Shown piece after piece: positions 56,093-64,000 of a stretch of DNA of 64,000 nucleotides. The stretch is taken from assembly GCA_000169355.1 (NCBI GenBank), contig AAXX01000002.1, forward strand, positions 372,001 to 436,000, given 5' to 3'. The notes beneath the pieces were generated by a model that saw nothing but the letters and a program-made list of their open reading frames with translations, had not been told where the DNA came from and ran no database searches. The stretch comes from Flavobacteria bacterium BAL38. Its GTDB lineage: Bacteria > Bacteroidota > Bacteroidia > Flavobacteriales > Flavobacteriaceae. Both the position numbers and the translations under genes were made by a program. Position 1 is the stretch's first letter. The number at the start of each line of letters is the position of its first letter.

Positions 56093-58069
56093 CTATAAAA
56101 GATTTTCATCTACTACATTAGGGATGGTAACTTTTAATAAAGGTTGCGTCTCCATAGCTCTTTTTATTGCAAAAATGGCGTTGTCATTTCTAGCCCAACT
56201 TCTTCTTGAAATTCCGTTGTTTACATCCCAAAAAAGCATTGACTCTAAGCGTCTTGATGCTTCTTTACTACCGTCAAGAACCATGCCAAATCCTCCGTTG
56301 ATAACTTCTCCCCAGCCAACGCCACCTCCATTATGTATGGAAACCCAAGTTGCGCCTCGAAAACTATCTCCAATTACATTTTGAATAGCCATATCAGCTG
56401 TAAAACGAGAACCATCGTAAATATTTGAAGTTTCACGATAAGGAGAATCGGTTCCAGATACATCATGATGGTCACGACCCAAAATTACATAACCAATTTC
56501 TCCTTTTGCAATAGCCTGATTGAAAGCTTCCGCAATTTTAATTCTTCCTTCTGCATCTGCATATAAAATACGAGCTTGAGAACCTACAACTAATTTGTTT
56601 TCTTTAGCGCCTTTAATCCATTGAATGTTATCGGCCATTTGTTGTTGGATTTCAACAGGTGAGTTTTTCATCATTTCTTCTAAAACGTCACATGCAATTT
56701 CATCTGTTTTAGCTAAATCTTCAGGATTTCCTGATGCACAAACCCAACGGAATGGTCCAAATCCATAATCGAAGCACATAGGTCCCATAATATCTTGTAC
56801 GTAGCTGTTGTATTTAAAATCGATGTGATTTTCTGCAAAAACATCGGCTCCAGCACGAGAAGCTTCTAATAAAAAGGCATTTCCGTAATCGAAGAAATAA
56901 GTTCCTTTTGCGGTATGTTTGTTAATTGCTTCTGCATGTCGTCGAAGCGTTTTTTGAACTTCTTCTTTAAATTTATCAGGATGGTTAGCCATCATATCAT
57001 TTGATTCTTCAAAAGTAAAACCGATAGGATAATAACCGCCAGCCCAAGGGTTGTGTAAAGAAGTTTGATCAGATCCTAAGTCGATTATTAAATTTTCTTG
57101 ATCAAATCGTTCCCAAACATCAACTACATTTCCTAAATAAGCAATAGAAACTACTTCATTATTTTCAAGAGCTTTTTTAACTCTTGGTACCAGTTCGTCT
57201 ATATTTTCAACTACTTCATTAATCCAGCCTTGAGAATGACGAATACGTGTAATTTTTGGATTTACTTCAGCACAAACGGTTACACAACCTGCAATGTTTC
57301 CAGCTTTTGGTTGAGCGCCACTCATTCCACCTAATCCTGAAGTTACAAACAAGCCTCCTTTAGGCGATTTTTTTATTTTTCTAAATCCGTTTAAAACGGT
57401 AATGGTAGTTCCGTGAACAATTCCTTGCGGACCAATGTACATGTAACTTCCAGCGGTCATTTGTCCGTATTGTGAAACGCCTAAAGCATTCATTTTTTCC
57501 CAATCATCTGGTTTTGAATAATTTGGAATAACCATACCGTTAGTTACCACAACTCTTGGTGCTTCTTTATGCGAAGGAAATAATCCCATTGGGTGTCCAG
57601 AATACATGGCTAATGTCTGTTCTTCGGTCATTTCTGCCAAATATTTCATCGTCAAACGGTATTGTGCCCAATTGGAAAAAACAGCACCGTTACCGCCATA
57701 GGTAATTAATTCGAGAGGATGTTGAGCAACGGCATAATCCAAATTGTTTTGAATCATGAGCATAATAGCTTTTGCTTGTTCACATTTTCCAGGATATTCT
57801 GAAATTGGTCTCGCGTACATTCTGTAGTCAGGACGCAAACGATACATATATATTCTACCGTAAGTCTCTAATTCGGCTTTAAATTCTGGAATTAAAGTAG
57901 CGTGATGTTCTGGCTCAAAATAACGCAAGGCATTTTTTAAAGCTAATTTTTTTTCATCGTCTGAAAGAATTTCTTTTCTTTTAGGGGCGTGATTAATATC
58001 TGCTTCGTAAGGTTTTGGATTTGGTAAAACCGATGGAATTCCTTCTAATATTTGTTCTTGAAATGTCAT
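56093..58069 (-). CDS. hutU: Urocanate hydratase
   Basis: A 658-residue NAD-dependent enzyme of histidine breakdown that turns urocanate into imidazolonepropionate. Family markers are QYGQMTAGSYMYIGPQGIVHG, seen at MTAGSYMYIGPQGIVHGT, the NAD-binding GGLGGMSGAQPKAG-like TSGLGGMSGAQPKAGNI, and the late GGGVGWGEVINGGFGMVLDG. The length, about 100 residues above the classical form, is normal for Bacteroidota. No other hut gene is adjacent, so the pathway is split in this genome. Confidence 0.96.
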   Translation of the reverse strand: MTFQEQILEGIPSVLPNPKPYEADINHAPKRKEILSDDEKKLALKNALRYFEPEHHATLIPEFKAELETYGRIYMYRLRPDYRMYARPISEYPGKCEQAKAIMLMIQNNLDYAVAQHPLELITYGGNGAVFSNWAQYRLTMKYLAEMTEEQTLAMYSGHPMGLFPSHKEAPRVVVTNGMVIPNYSKPDDWEKMNALGVSQYGQMTAGSYMYIGPQGIVHGTTITVLNGFRKIKKSPKGGLFVTSGLGGMSGAQPKAGNIAGCVTVCAEVNPKITRIRHSQGWINEVVENIDELVPRVKKALENNEVVSIAYLGNVVDVWERFDQENLIIDLGSDQTSLHNPWAGGYYPIGFTFEESNDMMANHPDKFKEEVQKTLRRHAEAINKHTAKGTYFFDYGNAFLLEASRAGADVFAENHIDFKYNSYVQDIMGPMCFDYGFGPFRWVCASGNPEDLAKTDEIACDVLEEMMKNSPVEIQQQMADNIQWIKGAKENKLVVGSQARILYADAEGRIKIAEAFNQAIAKGEIGYVILGRDHHDVSGTDSPYRETSNIYDGSRFTADMAIQNVIGDSFRGATWVSIHNGGGVGWGEVINGGFGMVLDGSKEASRRLESMLFWDVNNGISRRSWARNDNAIFAIKRAMETQPLLKVTIPNVVDENLL

Positions 58070-58128
58070 TTCTTTATAAGTTGTATTGATGTTTATTTTT
58101 TTAACTGAATATTGCGACTAAACAAGGA

Positions 58129-58305
58129 TTACTTTTTATTTGTCCCGGTTTTTTTATCAAAACCATAAGGACAATGTCTGCATCCACTTTTACAACAATA
58201 TCCTCTTTTTAAATGATATTTCTCTGTAAAACACTTGTATCCCTCTGGTGTATAATAGAAATCTTCACCTTCTTTTAAATTATTTGGATTTAATTGTTCG
58301 TTCAT
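58129..58305 (-). CDS. DUF5522 family small Cys-rich protein
   Basis: A 58-residue protein (ATG 58305; an in-frame TTG at 58317 is less likely). The core is YTPEGYKCFTEKYHLKRGYC followed by CKSGCRHCPYGF, so five Cys lie in about 22 residues, suggesting metal binding. DUF5522 has no known function. It lies 60 bp upstream of hutU on the same strand and may share its transcript. Confidence 0.85.
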   Translation of the reverse strand: MNEQLNPNNLKEGEDFYYTPEGYKCFTEKYHLKRGYCCKSGCRHCPYGFDKKTGTNKK

Positions 58306-58426
58306 GTAAAAATTCAACTTAAAAATGGTTATTTTTATCTTTTACAAAAATAAATATTTTTTTACCAATTACTTCTTTCCTTTGATTAAATAAAAAACAA
58401 AGAAGAAATTTTGCAACTTTACATAA

Positions 58427-58759
58427 ATGATAGTTCTAGTTTTTAAATATTTAATTCCAAAAGGATTTCGTGGATTTACTTTTTTTCCGTTTGTATTTTT
58501 ATCGGATAAAAAAGATAAATCAAATGTCATTTTGTTAAATCATGAAAAGATTCATATTCGGCAACAGTTAGAGCTTCTGCTGTTTTTCTTTTATTTATGG
58601 TATGGACTTGAATTTTTAGTTCGCCTTATTCAATATAAAGATAGGAGGAAAGCGTATTTAAATATTTCGTTTGAGCGAGAGGCTTATGCAAATGAAAAAG
58701 ACCTTTACTATTTAAAGCAAAGGTCTTTTTGGAATTTTTTGAATTTTCGTAAAACATAA
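58427..58759 (+). CDS. Small membrane protein with HExxH zinc-protease motif
   Basis: A 110-residue protein. The motif LLNHEKIHIRQQ (HExxH) is followed by a transmembrane segment (LLLFFFYLWYGLEFLV), and FEREAYANEKD 43-45 residues after the motif could supply a third zinc ligand (Glu). This order recalls gluzincins such as M56/M48 peptidases, but the protein is far shorter than those families. An N-terminal hydrophobic stretch (IVLVFKYLIPKGF) may also touch the membrane. Substrate unknown; divergent from the DUF5522 gene. Confidence 0.75.
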   Translation: MIVLVFKYLIPKGFRGFTFFPFVFLSDKKDKSNVILLNHEKIHIRQQLELLLFFFYLWYGLEFLVRLIQYKDRRKAYLNISFEREAYANEKDLYYLKQRSFWNFLNFRKT

Positions 58760-58778
58760 ACGATATGCTTTATGTTTT
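58751..58778. terminator. Terminator at the end of the HExxH gene
   Basis: Stem AAAACATAAA/TTTATGTTTT with an eight-base loop, between convergent genes. It overlaps the last codons and stop of the HExxH gene. Confidence 0.65.
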
Positions 58779-58780
58779 AT

Positions 58781-60232
58781 TTAATTTTTTACAGGTTTTA
58801 CTTTTTCTTCAGGTTTTTTAGATAGAAGTTTTTTTCTGTTAAATTCTTTTCTACCAATACCGTCTGGTAATCTTACATCTACATGTTTAGATTGTAATTC
58901 ACCATTTTCAAATTCATCTGCTCTGTTAGCTACAATTTGCCAAGAAAAAGACACATTAGAGGTTCCTTTTTGTAGTTCTTTAACTCTAAATCCTGAAGCA
59001 ATTTTTTCTGTAACATATACGCCATTACAATCTCCTTCTAATTGAATAAAAACTTTTAAAGGGTGTTTTTCGTCTACATAAATATTTTTAGTTAATACAG
59101 GATCTATTGAAATGTATGCTTCACCATTTATTAATTTTCCTGTTCCCCAATCTTGAAATACAATTTCAGGAGCTTCTGGAGCAAACAAAATTCTTAACTT
59201 ATCATTTTCGTCTTTGACGTTTGTAGAAACCGAACCACCTCCATTAATTTTATAGTTTGTTCCTCCAATTCTAATTCCTACATATGCCCAATCTCCAGTG
59301 TTTTGATTCCCATCAAAATAACCACCATAATAATCATTTCCAGTTGTTGTAAATCCAGCAATACTTGCAATTGATTGAGTTGTTCCTGCATCTGAAGAAG
59401 TAAAATATCCACCTTGTCTATTTCCTGCTGAAGATGTGCTACTTCCATAAACACCAGCTTCATCTCCTGTTCCTACAACTCCAATATTCCAACCAGGTTG
59501 AGTGCTATAACCAGTTCCCATTGCATCAAAAGCTCCAGCGACATTTGTTTCAGTTGCTGTTGCAGTTGTTGTATGTTGTCCATAAACAGCTGCGTTTCCT
59601 TGGCCTGAAGCATAACCGTTAATTGGATAGTCATTTGCTACACCTACAGATGTAAACATATCGATTGTTGGGAAAGGTGATGCGGCTCTAATGTGCACGT
59701 GATTTGTGCTAGCATCTACAAAAAACATTTCAGTTTCTCCAGTTCCTTCAACTCTAAAGTCGTAGTTTTGAGCATCTTCGTTAATTACAGTTTCAGCTGT
59801 TCCCATTCTAATTCTTTCAATGCTGTTAGCTCTCAAAATTAAAGGAACATTATCTGTAGTTCCTACATAATTTGTAGCAGGATTGGTACCTGTATTTCCA
59901 GATAGCGACCAATCAAGACCTCCTGGAGATCCTGCAAGTGAGATCCATCTTGTGCCTTCCCAGTAGTACATTCCGGGAACTACATTGTTAGGAATTACTC
60001 CTGCAGTAGCTGTATTCCAAACTAAAGTTCCTGCAACCAATCCTCCTCCTTGAGGATTTATAACAGGTGCTTCAACATTTAAAGCGGTTAAGGCTATTCT
60101 AGGAGGTATTAATCCTTGTGTAGTAGAGCTAACATCAAGTGCTCCAGCCGGTAGCGTTGTTCCAACACCCACTTGTGCTGTTGTGTTAAAATGTAATAAT
60201 AATGCTAGGGCAAAAATTAGTATTTTTTTCAT
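58781..60232 (-). CDS. Secreted protein of unknown function
   Basis: A 483-residue protein with a signal peptide ending NTTAQ. The first part (VGVGTTLPAGALDVSSTTQG, GLIPPRIALTALN) is the opening of a family of surface proteins common in Flavobacterium. The middle is Gly/Thr/Asn-rich (AGAFDAMGTGYSTQPGWNIG), reminiscent of collar or tail-fibre-like repeats. The end is basic (KEFNRKKLLSKKPEEKVKPVKN), with no T9SS sorting domain visible. Its promoter region lies next to IS1182 copy 2. Confidence 0.7.
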   Translation of the reverse strand: MKKILIFALALLLHFNTTAQVGVGTTLPAGALDVSSTTQGLIPPRIALTALNVEAPVINPQGGGLVAGTLVWNTATAGVIPNNVVPGMYYWEGTRWISLAGSPGGLDWSLSGNTGTNPATNYVGTTDNVPLILRANSIERIRMGTAETVINEDAQNYDFRVEGTGETEMFFVDASTNHVHIRAASPFPTIDMFTSVGVANDYPINGYASGQGNAAVYGQHTTTATATETNVAGAFDAMGTGYSTQPGWNIGVVGTGDEAGVYGSSTSSAGNRQGGYFTSSDAGTTQSIASIAGFTTTGNDYYGGYFDGNQNTGDWAYVGIRIGGTNYKINGGGSVSTNVKDENDKLRILFAPEAPEIVFQDWGTGKLINGEAYISIDPVLTKNIYVDEKHPLKVFIQLEGDCNGVYVTEKIASGFRVKELQKGTSNVSFSWQIVANRADEFENGELQSKHVDVRLPDGIGRKEFNRKKLLSKKPEEKVKPVKN

Positions 60233-60361
60233 ACGGTTTTGAAATTCTATTAGTTAGGTTTGATTTTTGTGGTGCAAACGTATACTTTTATAAACTAATA
60301 TCAAAATAATATAACAAAAATTAAATAAAATGTTATAAAAAATTATTAACAATATATCGCA

Positions 60362-60381
60362 AAAAAAAGTCCCGATAAAAT
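60362..60381. other. Half of a terminator, cut by IS1182 copy 2
   Basis: An A-run followed by GTCCCGATAAAAT stops at the IS edge. The matching arm (ATCGGGAC plus T-run) is missing. Compare the complete TCCCGAT/ATCGGGA terminator at 50228-50258. Confidence 0.55.
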
Positions 60382-60431
60382 GAGGGCACTGAAAAACATC
60401 GACTATTTTGATTAGTACCGTTTTTAGTCAA

Positions 60432-60482
60432 TAAAAAAACGCTTGTAACGGGATTTTAAATATCCGTTATGAGCGTTTTTCT
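60432..60482 (-). terminator. Hairpin/terminator inside IS1182 copy 2
   Basis: The same long hairpin as in copy 1, AAAAACGCT-TGTAACGG paired with CCGTTATG-AGCGTTTTT, downstream of the transposase gene. Confidence 0.7.
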
Positions 60483-60572
60483 TTTTGCAACTGTTTTTTA
60501 TTGGAGGTTGTATAAGTTTGTTTTTGGCTTTTACAGGTTGTTTTTTCAAAATACCTGAGCAGATTGCGTTTT

Positions 60573-62021
60573 CTACATTAATTTGAGAATTCTTTTTAAG
60601 TTTACTGTGAATATTGCTATTGCACCTTGCATTTGCATATTGGTAATGCCGTATAAAATTGCTTTATCATAACCGTATACATTTTTTAATTCGCTATTTT
60701 TGGCTTCTATCTTGTATCGATGTTTTGCTTTTTCTTTGTAATATTCTGTTTCTTGAAAAAAAATTTGGTCTTGATGTAGTTCTGATTTTATAGATACTGA
60801 ATATGTTTTAGTTTTAGCTCCTTCTTTGTAACAACCATTTTTTAAAGGACAAGATTTGCATTTTTCGACATCAAAATAATAAGTGTCTACTTGATTTATT
60901 CCAATATTTTTACTTCCACCACGTGCTTTTTTTATTGCCAAATGTCCTGCTGGGCAAACAAACCTATCGGCATCTTTATTATAATCAAATTTATCGGCAT
61001 CTTTTCTGTTTCCTTGTGTTATTGATGGATTTAATTTTGCTACTACTTTAATATTTTGCTCACTTGTGATTTTAAGATTTTCTTTTCCAGAGTAAGCAGC
61101 ATCACCAATAATGGTGTCTACATCAATTCCATTTTCTTGACTAATTTCTATAAGCTTAGGCAATTCTGGTCCATCACCTTTTTCACCCGATGTTACTACG
61201 GCTGCAGTAATGATGCGCTCTTCAGTCATTGCCAAATGAGTTTTGTATCCAAAGAAGGAACTCTCAGCAGATTTATGACCTATTTTTGCATCGGTATCTT
61301 TTGATAAAGTTAGGTTTTCTTGAGTATCCTCCACAGTTTCCTTTAACAGGTTTAATTTCTCTTTCACTGCAGGAATCGAACTTATAGATGGCTCGTTTTC
61401 GATACGTTTTTCTAATTCTTTACAATAAACCAACTCCTTTTCTAAATCATTGTCGGTATTCTTTTGAGGCATACGTTCTTTAAATTGGTCGTCAAAGGTG
61501 TATATTGTTTTTCGAAGTAACTTGGAGCGTTCTCTCAATACATCGATGGCTAAAAACGGATTAGATCTTGATAAAGTATGAGTGGCATCAACGATAATAG
61601 ACTTCGAACGAATTATTCCTTTTTCAATAGCAATAGTTACTGTTTTGTTTATCAATAGATTTAATAAGTCGGTGTCTTTCAAACGTAGTTTTCTGAACTT
61701 TGTCAACGAACTTGGATTGATAACATCGTCTTCAGGATTCATATCCAAAAAATATTTAAAAGACATATCATATTGAGAACGTTCCACCACATCTACATCG
61801 GAAATAGTGTAAATTGTTTTAAGAAGTAAATACTTAAACATACGAACAGGACTTTCTGCCATACGACCATTTGTTGTGCAGTATTTGTTTAAAAACTCAT
61901 CATAAATAAAGGAAAAATCAATTAAATCATTGATTTTTCTTAATATATTTTCCTTTGGAACTATTAAATCATACAACGTAGAATGAGCACTAAATTGTAT
62001 TGTTTGCTGCTTTAATAACAT
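60573..62021 (-). CDS. IS1182-family transposase (copy 2)
   Basis: A 482-residue protein identical to that of copy 1, with the same catalytic regions (IIVDATHTLSRSNP, DTIIGDAAYSGKEN, HRYKIEAKNSELKN) and no interruption. Probably active. Confidence 0.95.
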   Translation of the reverse strand: MLLKQQTIQFSAHSTLYDLIVPKENILRKINDLIDFSFIYDEFLNKYCTTNGRMAESPVRMFKYLLLKTIYTISDVDVVERSQYDMSFKYFLDMNPEDDVINPSSLTKFRKLRLKDTDLLNLLINKTVTIAIEKGIIRSKSIIVDATHTLSRSNPFLAIDVLRERSKLLRKTIYTFDDQFKERMPQKNTDNDLEKELVYCKELEKRIENEPSISSIPAVKEKLNLLKETVEDTQENLTLSKDTDAKIGHKSAESSFFGYKTHLAMTEERIITAAVVTSGEKGDGPELPKLIEISQENGIDVDTIIGDAAYSGKENLKITSEQNIKVVAKLNPSITQGNRKDADKFDYNKDADRFVCPAGHLAIKKARGGSKNIGINQVDTYYFDVEKCKSCPLKNGCYKEGAKTKTYSVSIKSELHQDQIFFQETEYYKEKAKHRYKIEAKNSELKNVYGYDKAILYGITNMQMQGAIAIFTVNLKRILKLM

Positions 62022-62137
62022 CTAAAAAACTCTATAATTAGAGCTAAATATACGAAAAAAGGAGCAGAAAAACTAAGTTTTCTACTCCTTAAATTATTGC
62101 AATTATTATTATTTAAAGGAACTTTTTCAGTGCCCTC

Positions 62138-62160
62138 CAATTTGTTAGCTCTTTTTTTGT
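62138..62160. other. Half of a terminator on the right flank of IS1182 copy 2
   Basis: CAATTTGTTAGCTC followed by a T-run reads as the second arm of a hairpin whose first arm (GAGCTAAC) is missing at the IS edge. A complete terminator of this type is seen at 55459-55490. Confidence 0.5.
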
Positions 62161-62179
62161 GTTATTTTTTTATTTTTTT

Positions 62180-64000
62180 TTAGAAAATTACTTTATAGGT
62201 TTCGGTAGCTCCATTATCTAGTGTTACTTCTATTAGAAGTGTTGTTTGTGTTTTTGAAATTTTACTAGTTGTAAAAGTATTTGAATTTACATTATTAAAT
62301 ATTCCAATCACTCTACCTAATAAATCATGTATTTTAACTGATTTAATAATTTTGTTTGAAGCGTTTATGTTTATATCCTCATTTGTATATACGATTACAG
62401 AGTTAGCAATAAAATCTTCATTTCCTAATGTAGCATTATTGAATTTTAAAATAAAACGATTTTCAAATCTACCAGTAGTTGCAGTAAAACTGTATGGACT
62501 AGTTCTTAAATTATGAATTATTCCTAATGTTAGGTCTTCTAAATATATGTTTTGATTTTCGTTTTCAAATAAACCATCTACTTTTGAAATTCCTATAGTA
62601 TGATTTCCAGATTCTGAAATTGATATTCCTAAAGGAATTTGGTCTTCATTATTAAAAGGTAAACTTTTTCCTTGAATTGTTAATTTGTCAGTATTTGAAA
62701 AAGAATATAATTCAAAGTTTGTTTTTACATCTAAAGCCGGTGCATCAAACATTCTATCAAGATCATCTGTAGCGCTTGTTAAATATCCTACTAAAGTTGA
62801 ACTAGATTTAGAAGTAGGACTTACCAAGTTTAACCAAATTCTATTTTTTTCTTCGTTATTGCTATTTGCAACATTTCCGTTTCTGAAGAATAAATCATTT
62901 CTGTAATCGTTTCTTCTCATACTGTTGTTAAATACCACATTTTCAGTAGCCGCTGCAGATGAATGATTCATTAATACGAAGAATCCTTGGCCAGCTGCAA
63001 TGTTTCCGTTGCCAATAGCAGGGTTGGCTCCAGTAGCATTGTAAGTTACATAATCAGCTACGGTATAGTTTTGTCCATAATTGTTATAAAATGGATCAGA
63101 GGTTGCTGAGGATGGCAATGTGCCGTGTGTCCAAAATTTAATAAATCCTGCAATATTTGTGTTAGCAGCTAAGAATAGATTTGCATTAATAGCAGATGGA
63201 TACGGATTTCCTATTAAATTCCAGTTGTCATCATTATTTGTTGCTAAAGTACCAGAAACTCCCGTACTGTAGTTAGCACCATCATAAGTTCCTCTGCTTA
63301 TAGGCATATTGATAATTCCATTGTTAGGTACACCTACAAAGTTTTGTGTGTAGTTTTGTGGTGTAGCTGTGAAACTATCTGGTCCTCTAACAATATATCC
63401 TTTACCATTTACCATGTTTTCATTTGCTAAAGACCAATTACCCCAGCCATTTGTATTAGCACCAATGGTAGGTATCCATTTGTAACGGTAAGTGGTTGTT
63501 GAAATATTATTTAAAGCAAAACTAGCAACCGGTGAAGACCAATATACATAGTCTAAAGCTTTTAGAGTTGCGTTTCTTCTCATAGTAATTATTCCTGAAT
63601 TAGCTACATCATCAATTTGAATTAAGCTTGCTGTATCTTCAATGTTGAAAATACCATTTCCTCTTACTTCAACAAAATTTCCAATAGTAATTGTATTGCC
63701 TGAACGTAACTGAAGTTCTCCATCTTCTAGTACTTGTAATGTTCTACCAAAAGCATCGTAACCAGCACCTCCTATATTTGAATAGTTTGTAGAAGTTACA
63801 TCTGGAATAATAACACAAGTTGTAGGATCTGGAACTCCAACAGGTAACCAGTTGTTAGGATCGTTCCAATCATTACTGCTGGTTCCTTTCCAAACTTTTG
63901 ATCTATTGTCTATCATAACATTTTGACTTACAGAGCATCCATTTGTTAAAGTTGCAGTAGCAGTGAATTCATAGGTTGTAGCTTCTAATTGAACTAATGT
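62180..64000 (-). CDS. T9SS-exported surface protein, C-terminal part (N-terminus beyond window edge)
   Basis: The frame stays open to the right edge, so 606 residues are visible and the start lies outside; an ATG at 63916 is internal. The visible start (TLVQLEATTYEFTATATLTNG) looks like the end of an Ig-like repeat. A domain opening with KVWKGTSSNDWNDPNNWLPV and VPDPTTCVIIPDV, common in large Flavobacterium surface proteins, follows. The C-terminus (VIVYTNEDININASNKIIKS, then VKIHDLLGRVIGIFNN) resembles a type IX sorting domain, so it is a probable client of GldKLMN. Adhesive or structural role inferred. Confidence 0.8.
   Translation of the reverse strand, partial: TLVQLEATTYEFTATATLTNGCSVSQNVMIDNRSKVWKGTSSNDWNDPNNWLPVGVPDPTTCVIIPDVTSTNYSNIGGAGYDAFGRTLQVLEDGELQLRSGNTITIGNFVEVRGNGIFNIEDTASLIQIDDVANSGIITMRRNATLKALDYVYWSSPVASFALNNISTTTYRYKWIPTIGANTNGWGNWSLANENMVNGKGYIVRGPDSFTATPQNYTQNFVGVPNNGIINMPISRGTYDGANYSTGVSGTLATNNDDNWNLIGNPYPSAINANLFLAANTNIAGFIKFWTHGTLPSSATSDPFYNNYGQNYTVADYVTYNATGANPAIGNGNIAAGQGFFVLMNHSSAAATENVVFNNSMRRNDYRNDLFFRNGNVANSNNEEKNRIWLNLVSPTSKSSSTLVGYLTSATDDLDRMFDAPALDVKTNFELYSFSNTDKLTIQGKSLPFNNEDQIPLGISISESGNHTIGISKVDGLFENENQNIYLEDLTLGIIHNLRTSPYSFTATTGRFENRFILKFNNATLGNEDFIANSVIVYTNEDININASNKIIKSVKIHDLLGRVIGIFNNVNSNTFTTSKISKTQTTLLIEVTLDNGATETYKVIF

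Larger units (their letters stand above)
60382..62137 (-). mobile_element. IS1182-family insertion sequence, copy 2 (no target duplication)
   Basis: It has the same 1756 bp length, ends and orientation as copy 1. Flanking 9-mers differ (CGATAAAAT on the left, CAATTTGTT on the right), so the simple-insertion signature is lost. Each flank looks like half of a different terminator, pointing to recombination or deletion at the IS, or to an assembly join at the repeat. Confidence 0.93.

Overview
The window looks like chromosomal DNA of a member of the Flavobacteriaceae, most likely Flavobacterium or a close relative. It is AT-rich with low-GC codon use. It carries the complete gliding/type IX secretion core gldK-gldL-gldM-gldN. 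Many products have families typical of Bacteroidota (GSCFA, DUF2490, DUF4136, DUF5522, DUF6029, Omp28, an LptE-family lipoprotein, a T9SS-exported surface protein). Several genes have the Bacteroidota promoter pattern TTG / TAnnTTTG. No rRNA, CRISPR array, prophage or plasmid functions were seen.

Layout. 1-3.2 kb: the 3' end of a NuoL-like proton-conducting membrane protein, a SulP anion transporter and a DUF2490 outer-membrane protein. 3.2-9.9 kb (minus strand): groEL, groES, secG, a TPR-like protein, an LptE-family lipoprotein, a sigma-54-type activator and miaB. 10.1-18.6 kb (plus): topA, an arginase-fold protein that has lost metal ligands, then gldKLMN. 18.6-30.3 kb: an FAD oxidoreductase, DUF983, an ABC-F protein, GSCFA, an ABC exporter, an outer-membrane barrel protein, a RidA-family protein, IS1595 copy A and alaS. 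30.5-43.4 kb: an M23 peptidase, a MerR regulator, a LemA/TPM/TPM operon, an Omp28/TlpA/DUF6029 group enclosed by identical terminators, a large TonB-receptor-like barrel, der and IS1182 copy 1. 43.4-50.6 kb: a membrane protein, era, a cluster of initiator tRNA genes and tRNA fragments with a small GIY-YIG nuclease gene, a J-domain/KTSC protein, a GH53 galactanase, IS1595 copy B, DUF1761, an acetyltransferase and a rhodanese. 50.6-64 kb: an aromatic amino acid hydroxylase, AsmA, DUF4136, hutU, DUF5522, a small HExxH membrane protein, a secreted protein, IS1182 copy 2 and the C-terminal part of a T9SS cargo protein.

Most genes are housekeeping or envelope functions. GldKLMN form the motor and ring of the T9SS, and the protein at the right edge ends in a region resembling a T9SS sorting domain, so it is a likely client. 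The mobile part consists of two identical IS1595-family copies and two identical IS1182-family copies. The most unusual locus is 45.0-45.8 kb. There, intact tRNA-fMet genes alternate with half-tRNAs in which a short hairpin replaces tRNA sequence, and a GIY-YIG endonuclease gene sits between two copies of the same tRNA-3'-end-plus-terminator unit. A second unusual signal is IS1182 copy 2, which lacks a target duplication and is flanked by halves of two different terminators. A third is a shared ~150 bp intergenic repeat, one copy of which was hit by IS1182 copy 1.
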